From JAAYAE01 sp963678395 (GTDB taxonomy: Bacteria > Bacillota > Negativicutes > Acidaminococcales > Acidaminococcaceae), in NCBI GenBank assembly GCA_963678395.1, contig OY782827.1, positions 248,001-312,000 on the forward strand: a stretch of DNA of 64,000 nt, written 5' to 3'. A program made the position numbers and the translations under genes. The notes under the pieces are model-generated. The model did no database searches, was not told where the DNA came from, and saw only the letters and a program-made list of their open reading frames with translations. Position 1 is the first letter of the stretch; each line of letters starts with the position of its first letter. Of this stretch, positions 17,810 to 26,568 are shown in pieces.

Positions 17810-18205
17810 ATGATTTATGTTATTTTAATGTGTGTAGTTAGCTTAGGAGTAGCTTTATTTGCTGTGCAAAATTCTGTGGCGGTAGCGGTAACATTTTTGG
17901 CATGGAATTTTCAAACTAGTTTGGTTATGGTTATTTTGAGTTCTTTAATTGCCGGATTATTTATTGCCCTTTGTTGGGGGCTAAAGTTGAAGGCTCAACA
18001 TTATTTGCGTGATCGTAAGTTACAAGAGCAAATAGTGAACTTGGAAGATGAAAAAAATAAGCTGCAAGAAAAAATTGAAATGCTTATGTATACTCAAAAG
18101 CAACGCCTAGAGGCAAAAGGAAAAGATCAACCGGCTATGGGTGCTGCTACTTTTGAAGGGGCATCTAGGGTTGTAAATATTTCTGCTTTTGATCCTGAAA
18201 AATAA
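17810..18205 (+). CDS. LapA/DUF1049 membrane protein
   Basis: A 131-residue protein with two membrane helices (about residues 2-20 and 35-58) around the family signature FAVQNSVAVAVTFL, then a charged coiled coil (about 65-105) on the cytoplasmic side. This is the LapA (DUF1049, YciS-like) family. In enterobacteria LapA works with LapB in lipopolysaccharide assembly; the role in Firmicutes is unclear. The ribosome binding site is GGTGGGGTGA. It sits between the LTA-synthase-like gene and recJ with hairpins on both sides, so it is probably transcribed alone. Confidence 0.8.
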   Translation: MIYVILMCVVSLGVALFAVQNSVAVAVTFLAWNFQTSLVMVILSSLIAGLFIALCWGLKLKAQHYLRDRKLQEQIVNLEDEKNKLQEKIEMLMYTQKQRLEAKGKDQPAMGAATFEGASRVVNISAFDPEK

Positions 18206-18224
18206 ATAGGCTTTATTGCATGCG

Positions 18225-18269
18225 AAAAAACACCTGCCACTAAAAGTAGTTTAGCTGCAGCGTGTTTTT
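18225..18269 (+). terminator. intrinsic terminator after lapA
   Basis: AAAAACACCTGC (18226-18237) pairs with GCAG plus GTGTTTTT (18257-18269) with one bulged base. The hairpin has an A-rich foot and a T5 end, and lies between lapA and recJ. Confidence 0.65.
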
Positions 18270-18294
18270 GGCTTTGCGCTGAATGGGAGATTAT

Positions 18295-20640
18295 ATGCTG
18301 AAAAGAGAAATTATATGTAAGGAAAATTATAATTGGGATAGAGCTGAAGAATTAGCGGAACAATTAAATATTTCACCGCTAGTTACCGGCGTGCTATTAA
18401 ATAGAAATATGACGGATGTTGAGGAAATACAAGAATTCTTGTATGGCAGCGAAGAACCTTTTCATGATCCATTTCTTTTAAAAGATATGTCTAAAGCGGT
18501 AGGGCGTATTTTAGAGGCTATACAAAATAGAGAAAAAATAACAATTTATGGTGACTATGACGTGGACGGCATCACAGCCAGTTCACTTTTGTATATGTTT
18601 CTCAAAGAGCAAGGGGCATTAGTTGATGTTTATATCCCTAAGCGTGAAGATGAAGGCTATGGACTAAATATTGATGCTTTACAAAAACTCTTTTCTATGG
18701 GCACAAAGTTGCTTATTACTGTAGATTGTGGAGTTAGCGGCAATAAAGAAGTCGCTGCTGTACCAGAGAAAATGGATATAATTATTACTGATCATCATAT
18801 GCCTCCCGAAGAGCTTCCAGCAGCATATGCTATTATAAATCCGCAACAACAAGACTGCCCGTATCCCTTTAAAAAATTAGCTGGGGTAGGTGTAGCCTTT
18901 AAATTATGTCAAGGAATATATCAAAAGTTAACACAGGAAAAAGAGTTGTGGACTGATAAAATAGAATTTGTTGCTATGGGTACTGTAGCGGATATTGTTC
19001 CGTTAGTTGGAGAAAATAGAGAGTTAGTACGTAGAGGCCTCAAACGTATTAAACACACTAAAAGTAAAGGTCTTATGGAACTTATGAAAGTTGCAGGCGT
19101 GGACGGGAAGAATATTACCGGTGAAACCATAGGTTTTGTTATTGCTCCAAGGCTTAATGCCGTTGGCAGGCTGGAACACGCAATGAGCGCGGTAGAATTA
19201 TTGACTACTGATGATCAAGTAAGAGCAGAAGAGATTGCACAAAAACTCAATGAAGAAAATATTATTAGGCAAAGTATCAGCGAAAAAATTTTTGACGAAG
19301 CAGAAGAAATGCTAAGACAACAAGAACATATAGAACATGCAATTGTTTTAGCCAAAGATGATTGGCATGCCGGTGTTGTAGGTATAGTGGCTTCTAGACT
19401 GGTGGATAAATATAATGTGCCGGCGATTTTAATCACCATGGATGGAGAAAATGCTAAGGGCTCTTGTCGCAGTATACCTCCACTTAATCTTTACGCTGCC
19501 TTAGACGGCTGCAAAGAATATTTGCTGCAGTTCGGTGGACACCATCAAGCCGCAGGCCTTACTTTGAAAAAATCTGATATTACAAAGTTTAAAGAGGCCT
19601 TTATAACTAAAGTTAAAGCAATGCTGCCTGAAAACGGCTATGTGCCTAGAGTTATGCCGGATTACTTTGTGCCTTTGGATAAAAAAATAACCGTAAAAAC
19701 TATTAACGATTTAGCTTTATTAGAGCCTTGTGGAGCAGAAAACTCTTTCCCCATATTCGCTTTTGCCGCAGCTACCTTGACTAATTTTTATACTATGGGT
19801 CGTGAAAAAAATCATCTTAAACTATTTCTTAATTACGCTCAAAACCAGTATAAAGCAGTTGTTTGGAACGAAGGGGAAAATGTTTCACATTATTATGTAG
19901 GCGAAAAAGGCGATTTTGCCTTTATGCCAAAATGCAATGTTTTTCAAGGAGTAGAAACGGTAGCTTTACACCTAGTGGCATTTAAACCTTTTCGTAATAT
20001 TATAGATATGCGCCATAATAATGTAAGTAAAAAGCAAGTGTTAAAAAACATTTTACAAACAGGCGAAAAAACTGTAATATATGTAAGTAATACAAGGGCT
20101 ATAGACCAATTAAGTGTAAAGGGTAATTTTCAAGTTTATAGTTACGGCTCTAAAATAGTGGAACATGATATTAAAAATGTAATTTTTTATGATTTGCCAA
20201 GTATAGATATTTTGGCAAGTGATAATTTCCCGTTGGCAGGGAATGTTAATGCAGCTCTTTATCTACTTTACAATAACAAAGAGGTACTGGCGGCTGAACA
20301 AGAATTAAGCAAACTTTACCCGGAAAAAAATGTTATGCGAGCTAATTATAAGTATTTAATAAAATTGATAAAAGCACAGAGTGTTGTCAAAACAAATGTG
20401 CTGCTTGATTATGAAAAAGACATAGAATGTTTCTTTACTGAACGCATTTTAACAATATTTGCGGAATTGAATTTTATTAATTTGGCCCATGACCAAATTA
20501 CCTTTAAGTCTTCAGCGCATAATGATTTGGTTAATTCACCAACTTATTGTAAAATGAGAGATGAATATAGAGAAAAGAAGCAAGTATTAAAAAATCTTAT
20601 GAGTACAACAGCTTTGGAAATAAGTAAAAAATGGAAGTAG
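18295..20640 (+). CDS. recJ: single-stranded-DNA exonuclease RecJ
   Basis: A 5'-3' ssDNA exonuclease for recombination and mismatch/base-excision repair. DHH-family motifs are visible: DYDVDG at about residues 87-92, VDCGVSG, then TDHH with the DHH triad at about 166-168. GSCRSIPPLNLYAAL and QFGGHHQAAGL mark the DHHA1 domain, and an OB-type region follows. The protein (781 residues) is longer than E. coli RecJ (577) because of a C-terminal extra domain, as in other Firmicutes. I chose ATG 18295 over 18283 because GGGAG (18285-18289) falls between them. The stop overlaps the region of the relA ribosome binding site. Confidence 0.95.
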   Translation: MLKREIICKENYNWDRAEELAEQLNISPLVTGVLLNRNMTDVEEIQEFLYGSEEPFHDPFLLKDMSKAVGRILEAIQNREKITIYGDYDVDGITASSLLYMFLKEQGALVDVYIPKREDEGYGLNIDALQKLFSMGTKLLITVDCGVSGNKEVAAVPEKMDIIITDHHMPPEELPAAYAIINPQQQDCPYPFKKLAGVGVAFKLCQGIYQKLTQEKELWTDKIEFVAMGTVADIVPLVGENRELVRRGLKRIKHTKSKGLMELMKVAGVDGKNITGETIGFVIAPRLNAVGRLEHAMSAVELLTTDDQVRAEEIAQKLNEENIIRQSISEKIFDEAEEMLRQQEHIEHAIVLAKDDWHAGVVGIVASRLVDKYNVPAILITMDGENAKGSCRSIPPLNLYAALDGCKEYLLQFGGHHQAAGLTLKKSDITKFKEAFITKVKAMLPENGYVPRVMPDYFVPLDKKITVKTINDLALLEPCGAENSFPIFAFAAATLTNFYTMGREKNHLKLFLNYAQNQYKAVVWNEGENVSHYYVGEKGDFAFMPKCNVFQGVETVALHLVAFKPFRNIIDMRHNNVSKKQVLKNILQTGEKTVIYVSNTRAIDQLSVKGNFQVYSYGSKIVEHDIKNVIFYDLPSIDILASDNFPLAGNVNAALYLLYNNKEVLAAEQELSKLYPEKNVMRANYKYLIKLIKAQSVVKTNVLLDYEKDIECFFTERILTIFAELNFINLAHDQITFKSSAHNDLVNSPTYCKMRDEYREKKQVLKNLMSTTALEISKKWK

Positions 20641-20657
20641 TGTGGAAAGGTGATAAT

Positions 20658-22889
20658 ATGGAGGATGTAACAACAACATCTGATATAAATGTAGAAGATT
20701 TTTTTGCTACCATAACAAAATATCTTTCCCAGGACCAAGTTTCTTTTGTGCGCAAAGCTTATAATTTAGCAGCTGACGCTCATGCTTCACAAAAGCGGGC
20801 TTCCGGTGAGCCGTATATTATCCATCCTTTAGGTGTAGCAATGATTTTAGCGCATCTGCAATTAGATGAATTGACCTTAGCTGCAGCCTTTTTGCACGAT
20901 GTAGTTGAGGATACAGACTATACTTTAGCACAGCTTGCAGAAATTTTTGGCTCTAAAGTAGCAGATTTGGTAGATGGTGTAACAAAGTTAAGCAAAATTG
21001 AGTATATATCTAAAGAAGAACAACAGGTTGAAAATTATCGCAAGATGTTTTTAGCAATGGCTAAAGACATACGTGTAGTAATGATAAAACTGGCTGATAG
21101 ACTACATAACATGCGCACAATGCGCTATATGCCAGTTAATAAGCAAAAATCAATTTCCAGTGAAACTTTGGAAATCTATGCACCTCTAGCTCATCGTCTT
21201 GGTATCTATGCTATCAAATGGGAATTGGAAGATTTATCTTTTAGATATATGGAACCTGAAAGATATTATGAATTGGTTGAACAGGTTAAGAACCGTCGTC
21301 GTGAACGAGAAGCCATGATTGAAGAGGCTATTGCGGAAATGAAAGAGCATATTGACGCAGCCGACATTCATTGCGAAATTCAAGGTAGGCCCAAAAGTTT
21401 TTATAGTATTCATAAAAAAATGCAGCGGGATCATAAAAACATCAATGAAATTTATGATCTTTTGGCCGTAAGAGTTTTAGTTGATACAGTAAAAGATTGT
21501 TATGGGGTTTTGGGTATAGTGCATAGTTTGTGGCGGCCAATTCCTGGCCGTTTTAAAGATTATGTGGCTGTGCCTAAATCAAATATGTATCAGTCCTTGC
21601 ATACAACTATAGTATCATCAAATGGTCAACCTTTGGAAATCCAAATACGGACCTTTGAAATGCATCGTATTAGTGAATATGGTATCGCTGCACATTGGCG
21701 TTATAAAGAGTCCGGTGGTTCTAAGGTACCTATGGGAGGAACTAAATTTTTTGATGCTAAATTATCTTGGCTTCGTCAATTGTTGGAATGGCACCAAGAT
21801 ATGCGAGATCCCAATGAATTTGTTAACACAGTTAAAATGGATGTCTTTGCCGATGAAGTATTTGTCTTCACGCCTAGGGGTGATGTTATTGATTTGCCGG
21901 TAGGCTCAGTACCCATAGATTTCGCCTATCGTATTCATACCGGTGTAGGCAATAGTTGTGTGGGAGCCAAAGTTAATGGACGTATAGTTCCTTTAGACTA
22001 TACGTTAAGTAATGGGGATATTGTTGAGGTAATTACTTCAAAACAAGCCAATGGTCCTAGTCGCGATTGGCTAAACATAGCAGGTTCTTCGGAAACTAAA
22101 AATAAAATCAAACAGTGGTTTAAAAAGGAACTCAGAGAAGAAAATGTTGCTAAGGGCCGGGAAATGCTGGAAAAAGATTGCAAACGCTTAGGTTATGAAC
22201 CGAAAGTGCTATTAACCCCAGAATATTTAAAAGAAGTTGCCGGCAAAGTTCATATGGACGGCGGTGAAGAAAATCTTTTAGCCGGTTTGGGTTATGGCGG
22301 GGTACCTTTAAACACCGTTATGGCTAAAATAATTGAACAATATAAAAGTACCCAAAAGAAAAATACAACCAAAGATTTGTCGCAATTATTGGCAGGGTTA
22401 AAACCAAGGACTTCTAAAGCAAACTCTAGTCATGGTATTTTAGTTAAGGGCGAAGATGGAATTATGGTAAAACTCTCTCGTTGCTGCAACCCAATTCCTG
22501 GGGACCCTATTGTGGGATATATTACGCGTGGACGTGGTATTTCTGTACATAGAGCAGATTGTTCCAATGTTTTGGCTAATACCGAAGAGGTTGATAGAAT
22601 GATTGACGTTTCTTGGGATATTGCTACAGATGCTGTGTACAAAGTTAATTTGCAAGTTACAGCTGCAGATCAGCCAGGTGTCATGGCCAATATTATGATG
22701 GTGGCATCTGAATCAAAAATTAATATTAATTCCTTGAATGCGCGTACTGATAAGAACAAACCGGCAGTCATTCATATGGGTTTAGATGTTACTAGTTTAG
22801 AACAGTTAGAGTATATTATTGGACGTATTAAACGTGTTAAGGGAATATATAATGTGGAACGTGATATTCCAGGCAACATAGGAGGTTAA
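20658..22889 (+). CDS. relA: bifunctional (p)ppGpp synthetase/hydrolase RelA/SpoT
   Basis: The stringent-response enzyme. The N-terminal HD hydrolase domain has HDVVEDTD (His80-Asp81 in my numbering) and IIHPLGVAMIL. The synthetase domain has IYDLLAVRVLV and VAVPKSNMYQSLHTT. A TGS domain (VFVFTPRGDVIDLP) and a C-terminal ACT domain (VTAADQPGVMANIM) follow. All parts look intact, so both synthesis and hydrolysis are likely. ATG 20658 is chosen over 20631 because GGAAAGGTGAT precedes it. It lies between recJ and dtd, a conserved Firmicutes arrangement; the D-aminoacyl-tRNA deacylase gene starts 1 base after the stop. Confidence 0.96.
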   Translation: MEDVTTTSDINVEDFFATITKYLSQDQVSFVRKAYNLAADAHASQKRASGEPYIIHPLGVAMILAHLQLDELTLAAAFLHDVVEDTDYTLAQLAEIFGSKVADLVDGVTKLSKIEYISKEEQQVENYRKMFLAMAKDIRVVMIKLADRLHNMRTMRYMPVNKQKSISSETLEIYAPLAHRLGIYAIKWELEDLSFRYMEPERYYELVEQVKNRRREREAMIEEAIAEMKEHIDAADIHCEIQGRPKSFYSIHKKMQRDHKNINEIYDLLAVRVLVDTVKDCYGVLGIVHSLWRPIPGRFKDYVAVPKSNMYQSLHTTIVSSNGQPLEIQIRTFEMHRISEYGIAAHWRYKESGGSKVPMGGTKFFDAKLSWLRQLLEWHQDMRDPNEFVNTVKMDVFADEVFVFTPRGDVIDLPVGSVPIDFAYRIHTGVGNSCVGAKVNGRIVPLDYTLSNGDIVEVITSKQANGPSRDWLNIAGSSETKNKIKQWFKKELREENVAKGREMLEKDCKRLGYEPKVLLTPEYLKEVAGKVHMDGGEENLLAGLGYGGVPLNTVMAKIIEQYKSTQKKNTTKDLSQLLAGLKPRTSKANSSHGILVKGEDGIMVKLSRCCNPIPGDPIVGYITRGRGISVHRADCSNVLANTEEVDRMIDVSWDIATDAVYKVNLQVTAADQPGVMANIMMVASESKININSLNARTDKNKPAVIHMGLDVTSLEQLEYIIGRIKRVKGIYNVERDIPGNIGG

Positions 22890-22890
22890 A

Positions 22891-23340
22891 GTGCGAGCAG
22901 TAGTAAAGCGGGTAACTAGAGCTTCTGTAACTGTTGATTTGGAAGTTATAGGAAAAATAGAAAAGGGCCTGGTGCTCTTCTTAGGGATAGGGAAGTATGA
23001 TACCGAGGAAGATGTCGGCTTTTTGGTGGAAAAAATTATAGGTCTGCGTATTTTTGAAGATGAACAGGAAAAAATGAACCTGGCTCTAACAGATATAAAA
23101 GGTAGCTTGTTAGTAGTATCACAGTTTACTTTGCAGGGAGATTGTCGTAAAGGTAGAAGACCTTCCTTTGCTGAAGCTGCGAGTGCTAAAATGGCTAGGG
23201 TTTTGTACGATAAGTTTGTGGCTTTATGTAAAGCCCGAGGCGTGAATACCCAGACGGGACAATTTCAGGCTGACATGGCGGTAGAACTTATTAATGATGA
23301 CCCGGTAACGTTGTTATTGGACAGCAAAAAAACATTTTAA
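22891..23340 (+). CDS. dtd: D-aminoacyl-tRNA deacylase
   Basis: It removes D-amino acids (and Gly from tRNA-Ala) from mischarged tRNA. Family motifs are the N-terminal MRAVVKRVTRASV, SQFTL (catalytic Thr region) and GRRPSF, with the late NDDPVTLLLDS. The length of 149 residues is typical. A GTG start is used with AGGAGG overlapping the end of relA, so the two are translationally coupled. Confidence 0.96.
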   Translation: MRAVVKRVTRASVTVDLEVIGKIEKGLVLFLGIGKYDTEEDVGFLVEKIIGLRIFEDEQEKMNLALTDIKGSLLVVSQFTLQGDCRKGRRPSFAEAASAKMARVLYDKFVALCKARGVNTQTGQFQADMAVELINDDPVTLLLDSKKTF

Positions 23341-23421
23341 TAGATGGCTGCGCACGGCCGTAGCTGCAATATTATAATCTTAGCGAGTGAGGGTTTCTCA
23401 CAGCTATTAACAGGAGGACAC

Positions 23422-24042
23422 ATGAAAATATTAGTTTTGGAAGTCGGTGTGATTGGTACCAATTGTTATATCGCCATTAATGAAACAACCAATACGGGTG
23501 TTATTGTTGATCCTGGCGGTGATAGCGATAGAATTCTTAGTACCATAAAAAAGCATGGCGTAAAAATTGAAGCTATTTTTATTACTCACGGACATAGCGA
23601 TCATATTATGGCTCTTGATGAAGTCCGCAAGGCAACAGGAGCTAAGGTTTATATTAGCAAGGCTGACGAACCTATGTTGACAACTGCTGATAGAAATCTA
23701 TCCGTATTCATCGGACAAGATCAGACATTTTCTGCTGCAGATGAATATTTTACAGATAACCAAGAGCTGGTTATTGCTGGCATGAAATTTAAAGCTTTAG
23801 CAACTCCCGGCCATACTCCCGGTGGTATGTGCATTTTAGCCGGCAAAGTAGTTTTTTGTGGGGACACTATTTTTGCTGAATCTATTGGGCGCACTGATTT
23901 GCCAGGTGGTTCTTATGAAGATATAATTAAATCTATTAAAGATAAAATCTTACCATTAGCTGATGATATACAATTATTACCAGGACATGGACCGGCAACT
24001 ACAGTTGGCTGGGAAAGGCGCAGGAACCCCTTCCTGCAGTAG
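23422..24042 (+). CDS. metallo-beta-lactamase-fold hydrolase (glyoxalase II-like)
   Basis: A single MBL-fold domain of 206 residues. The HGHSDHIMAL metal site, VDPGGDSD, ATPGHTPGG, VFCGDTIF and LLPGHGPATT are all present, giving the full set of His/Asp ligands for two metals. This subfamily sits next to dtd in many Firmicutes and resembles hydroxyacylglutathione hydrolase/YqgX; the substrate is not defined. ATG 23422 has AGGAGGACAC just upstream. The in-frame sequence from 23344 has no ribosome binding site. Confidence 0.88.
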   Translation: MKILVLEVGVIGTNCYIAINETTNTGVIVDPGGDSDRILSTIKKHGVKIEAIFITHGHSDHIMALDEVRKATGAKVYISKADEPMLTTADRNLSVFIGQDQTFSAADEYFTDNQELVIAGMKFKALATPGHTPGGMCILAGKVVFCGDTIFAESIGRTDLPGGSYEDIIKSIKDKILPLADDIQLLPGHGPATTVGWERRRNPFLQ

Positions 24043-24048
24043 AAAATT

Positions 24049-25128
24049 ATGATAAAAAATTTGCAAAGCTTACCTCAAAATATTTGGTTTAAAGTTGCTT
24101 CCGCAGTGGTAGCACTATTTATTTTCTATTTAGTGGCGGGATTTTTATTCCCTGTTTTTATGGGTATTGCTTTGGCTTTTGCTTTAAATCCTTTGGTCAA
24201 AGGTTTTAGAAAGATACCTTTTAGAGGTGGGAAACATTTACCACAAGTAGTGGCAATTATGCTTTCATTTGTTGCTTTTTGCGCTTTTTTGTATTTTTTG
24301 ATAAATTTTCTTGTTCTGCCGCTTTTTAGTGAAGTGAACAGACTGCTGATAAGATTACCGGCACTCACTAATCAGTCGGAAAATGGTTGGGAAATTTTCT
24401 TTAATCAACAAGCCAAAGCATCACTGCCGTCTAATTTACAGACATTAGTTGATAATGTTTTATCTCTGGCTACAAGCCATGTTATGGCTGTAGTGCAAGA
24501 TTTAGTAACCTCTACTTTTGACATGGCACTAAGTCTAATAGGTCTTATTATCGTGCCATTTTTAACTTTTTATTTTTTGAAAGATTGGCGTACTCTGCGT
24601 ACAATTACTATTAATGTCTTTTCCTATGAAAGTCAGCCTTTGGTAGCTAATATTTTAGACGATATAGGCAATATGCTCAGTGCGTATGTGCGAGGTATAT
24701 TTAAGCTTTCTATGATAGCGGGACTATGTATTACAATTGGAACATATTTTCTAGGCGTGCAATTCCCTCTTGTTTTAGGGTTTATTGCCGTTGTAGTAGA
24801 GACAGTTCCGGTTCTTGGTCCTATTTTAGGTTCTATACCGGCAGTATTTATTGCTTACTCTCAGGATTCTTCGCTGGCGTTAAAAGTAGTAATTTTTTAC
24901 TTAGTATTTTATCAAATTGATGGGCAATATATTATGCCAACAATTATGGGCAAATCCATTTCTTTGCATCCAGTACTTATTATTTTAGGAGTTTTAGTGG
25001 GTGGAAAACTTTTTGGTATCGTGGGTCTGCTTTTTGTTGTGCCGGTGGTAGCTGTTTGTAAAGTGTTATATGATCATTTATGGCGTATGGATGAAGACAT
25101 GGCTATTGAATTAAAAAAACGGAGCTAA
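24049..25128 (+). CDS. AI-2E family membrane transporter
   Basis: A polytopic membrane protein (359 residues, about eight hydrophobic segments) of the AI-2E/UPF0118 (PerM/TqsA) family. Typical late segments are VETVPVLGPILGSIPA and LHPVLIILGVLVGG. Members export small molecules or exchange ions for protons; naming as an autoinducer exporter is by family only. It starts 6 bases after the hydrolase gene with a poor ribosome binding site, so it may depend on coupling. A terminator follows directly. Confidence 0.85.
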   Translation: MIKNLQSLPQNIWFKVASAVVALFIFYLVAGFLFPVFMGIALAFALNPLVKGFRKIPFRGGKHLPQVVAIMLSFVAFCAFLYFLINFLVLPLFSEVNRLLIRLPALTNQSENGWEIFFNQQAKASLPSNLQTLVDNVLSLATSHVMAVVQDLVTSTFDMALSLIGLIIVPFLTFYFLKDWRTLRTITINVFSYESQPLVANILDDIGNMLSAYVRGIFKLSMIAGLCITIGTYFLGVQFPLVLGFIAVVVETVPVLGPILGSIPAVFIAYSQDSSLALKVVIFYLVFYQIDGQYIMPTIMGKSISLHPVLIILGVLVGGKLFGIVGLLFVVPVVAVCKVLYDHLWRMDEDMAIELKKRS

Positions 25129-25131
25129 ATT

Positions 25132-25170
25132 AAGGCTTTTTAGGGTAAACAGCTCTAAGAAGCCTTTTTT
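25132..25170 (+). terminator. intrinsic terminator ending the recJ-relA-dtd operon
   Basis: AAGGCTT/AAGCCTT outer arms with an inner TTAG/CTAA, followed by T6. Confidence 0.85.
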
Positions 25171-25203
25171 GCTGACCCAATTTAGAAAAGTTTACATAAA
25201 TTA

Positions 25204-25233
25204 TTGAAGAAAACAGTAAACTTGTGTTAAAAT
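25204..25233 (+). promoter_or_regulatory. promoter of hisS-aspS
   Basis: TTGAAG (25204-25209) is followed after 17 bases by TTAAAA (or after 18 by TAAAAT), with TGTG in front of the -10. The leader to the GTG start is about 55 bases, too short for a T-box. Confidence 0.65.
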
Positions 25234-25293
25234 GCTTAAGTATGCATAAAAGAATATAAATATATTAATTAGTTGTTGTTAGGAGGAGTTATA

Positions 25294-26568
25294 GTGTTAA
25301 CAGGTGCACCCCGTGGTACAAAAGATATATTACCAGCTTCTATTACGGCCTGGCGCTATGTGGAACAGGTAATGCGCGAGGTATGCGCTATTTTTGACTA
25401 TCATGAAATTAGAACTCCTATGTTTGAGCACACAGAGCTTTTTCATAGAGGTATCGGTGATACTACTGATGTAGTAGAAAAAGAAATGTATACCTTCACG
25501 GACCGAGGCGCAAGAAGTCTTACGTTACGTCCGGAAAATACAGCTTCTGTTGTACGAGCTTTTGTAGAAAATAAGATGTACGGTGATGTGGCACCGACAA
25601 AACTTTATTATATTGGGCCCATGTTTCGTTATGATCGTCCCCAAGCCGGACGCATGCGGCAATTTCATCAGTTTGGTATTGAAGCTTTGGGAGCGTCTTC
25701 GCCAATTATTGATGCGGAAGTAATTATGGTGGCGCTGCAAGTTCTTAAAAAATTGGGCTTAATGGATTTAAAACTAAAAATTAATTCTGTCGGGTGTGGC
25801 AATTGCCGTCCTGTACACAGAAAACTTTTACAAGATTTTTTCCGCCCCAATTTGCAAAAATTGTGTAGGGATTGTCAGAGTCGTTTTGAACGCAATCCTT
25901 TGCGTATTTTAGATTGCAAGGTTCCGGAATGTAAGCAGATAGCTGTTGGAGCACCTAAAATTACGGATTGTCTCTGTGACGAGTGCAGCGAACATTTTGC
26001 CAAAGTACAAGTATTGCTAAATGCTGCGGGAGTCGAGTATGAAATTGATAGCAACTTGGTACGGGGCCTTGATTATTACACAAAAACTGCTTTTGAAATA
26101 CAATATTCGCCTTTAGGCGCGCAAAGCGCTGTTTGTGGAGGAGGACGCTACGATGGCTTAGTTGAAGAACTAGGTGGACCTAGCACTCCGGGTATTGGTT
26201 TTGCCATGGGGATGGAACGCGTACTCTTGGCTTTAACCAAACAAAACCTTTTGCCGGAAGCTGCGGAAGATATTGATGTTTTTATTGTAGTTCCTGATGC
26301 GGATAATTTACCGCTAGCGTTTAAAACGCTGAATGTTTTGCGTGCCTGTGGCTTGTCCTGTGACATGGACTTTTTGGGGCGCAGTATGAAAGCGCAGATG
26401 AAGCAGGCCAATCGTTTAAAAGCACATAAGGTACTTATCTTTGGTCAAGAGGAAGTTGCTAGAGATGCTGTGGTTTTACGTGATATGGATACCAGCGAGC
26501 AAAATGAAGTTCGAATAGTAGACCTTTCTATAATTTTAAATAAAACAGAGGTGCAAAAACATGAGTAA
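25294..26568 (+). CDS. hisS: histidyl-tRNA synthetase
   Basis: A class II synthetase charging tRNA-His. Motif 1 region RTPMFEHTELF, motif 2 MFRYDRPQAGRMRQFHQFG, the HisA signature LVRGLDYYTKTAFE and motif 3 GIGFAMGMERVLL are all intact. A four-cysteine cluster sits in the middle (CGNC, CRDC and neighbours), as in some other Firmicutes HisRS. The start is GTG 25294 with AGGAGG at 25281-25286. A TTG at 25273 lies upstream of the ribosome binding site and is rejected. It overlaps aspS by 8 bases. Confidence 0.96.
   Translation: MLTGAPRGTKDILPASITAWRYVEQVMREVCAIFDYHEIRTPMFEHTELFHRGIGDTTDVVEKEMYTFTDRGARSLTLRPENTASVVRAFVENKMYGDVAPTKLYYIGPMFRYDRPQAGRMRQFHQFGIEALGASSPIIDAEVIMVALQVLKKLGLMDLKLKINSVGCGNCRPVHRKLLQDFFRPNLQKLCRDCQSRFERNPLRILDCKVPECKQIAVGAPKITDCLCDECSEHFAKVQVLLNAAGVEYEIDSNLVRGLDYYTKTAFEIQYSPLGAQSAVCGGGRYDGLVEELGGPSTPGIGFAMGMERVLLALTKQNLLPEAAEDIDVFIVVPDADNLPLAFKTLNVLRACGLSCDMDFLGRSMKAQMKQANRLKAHKVLIFGQEEVARDAVVLRDMDTSEQNEVRIVDLSIILNKTEVQKHE

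Noticed and set aside
25171..25293. T-box riboswitch upstream of hisS
   Set aside because: The leader after the promoter is about 55 bases, with no specifier stem or antiterminator.
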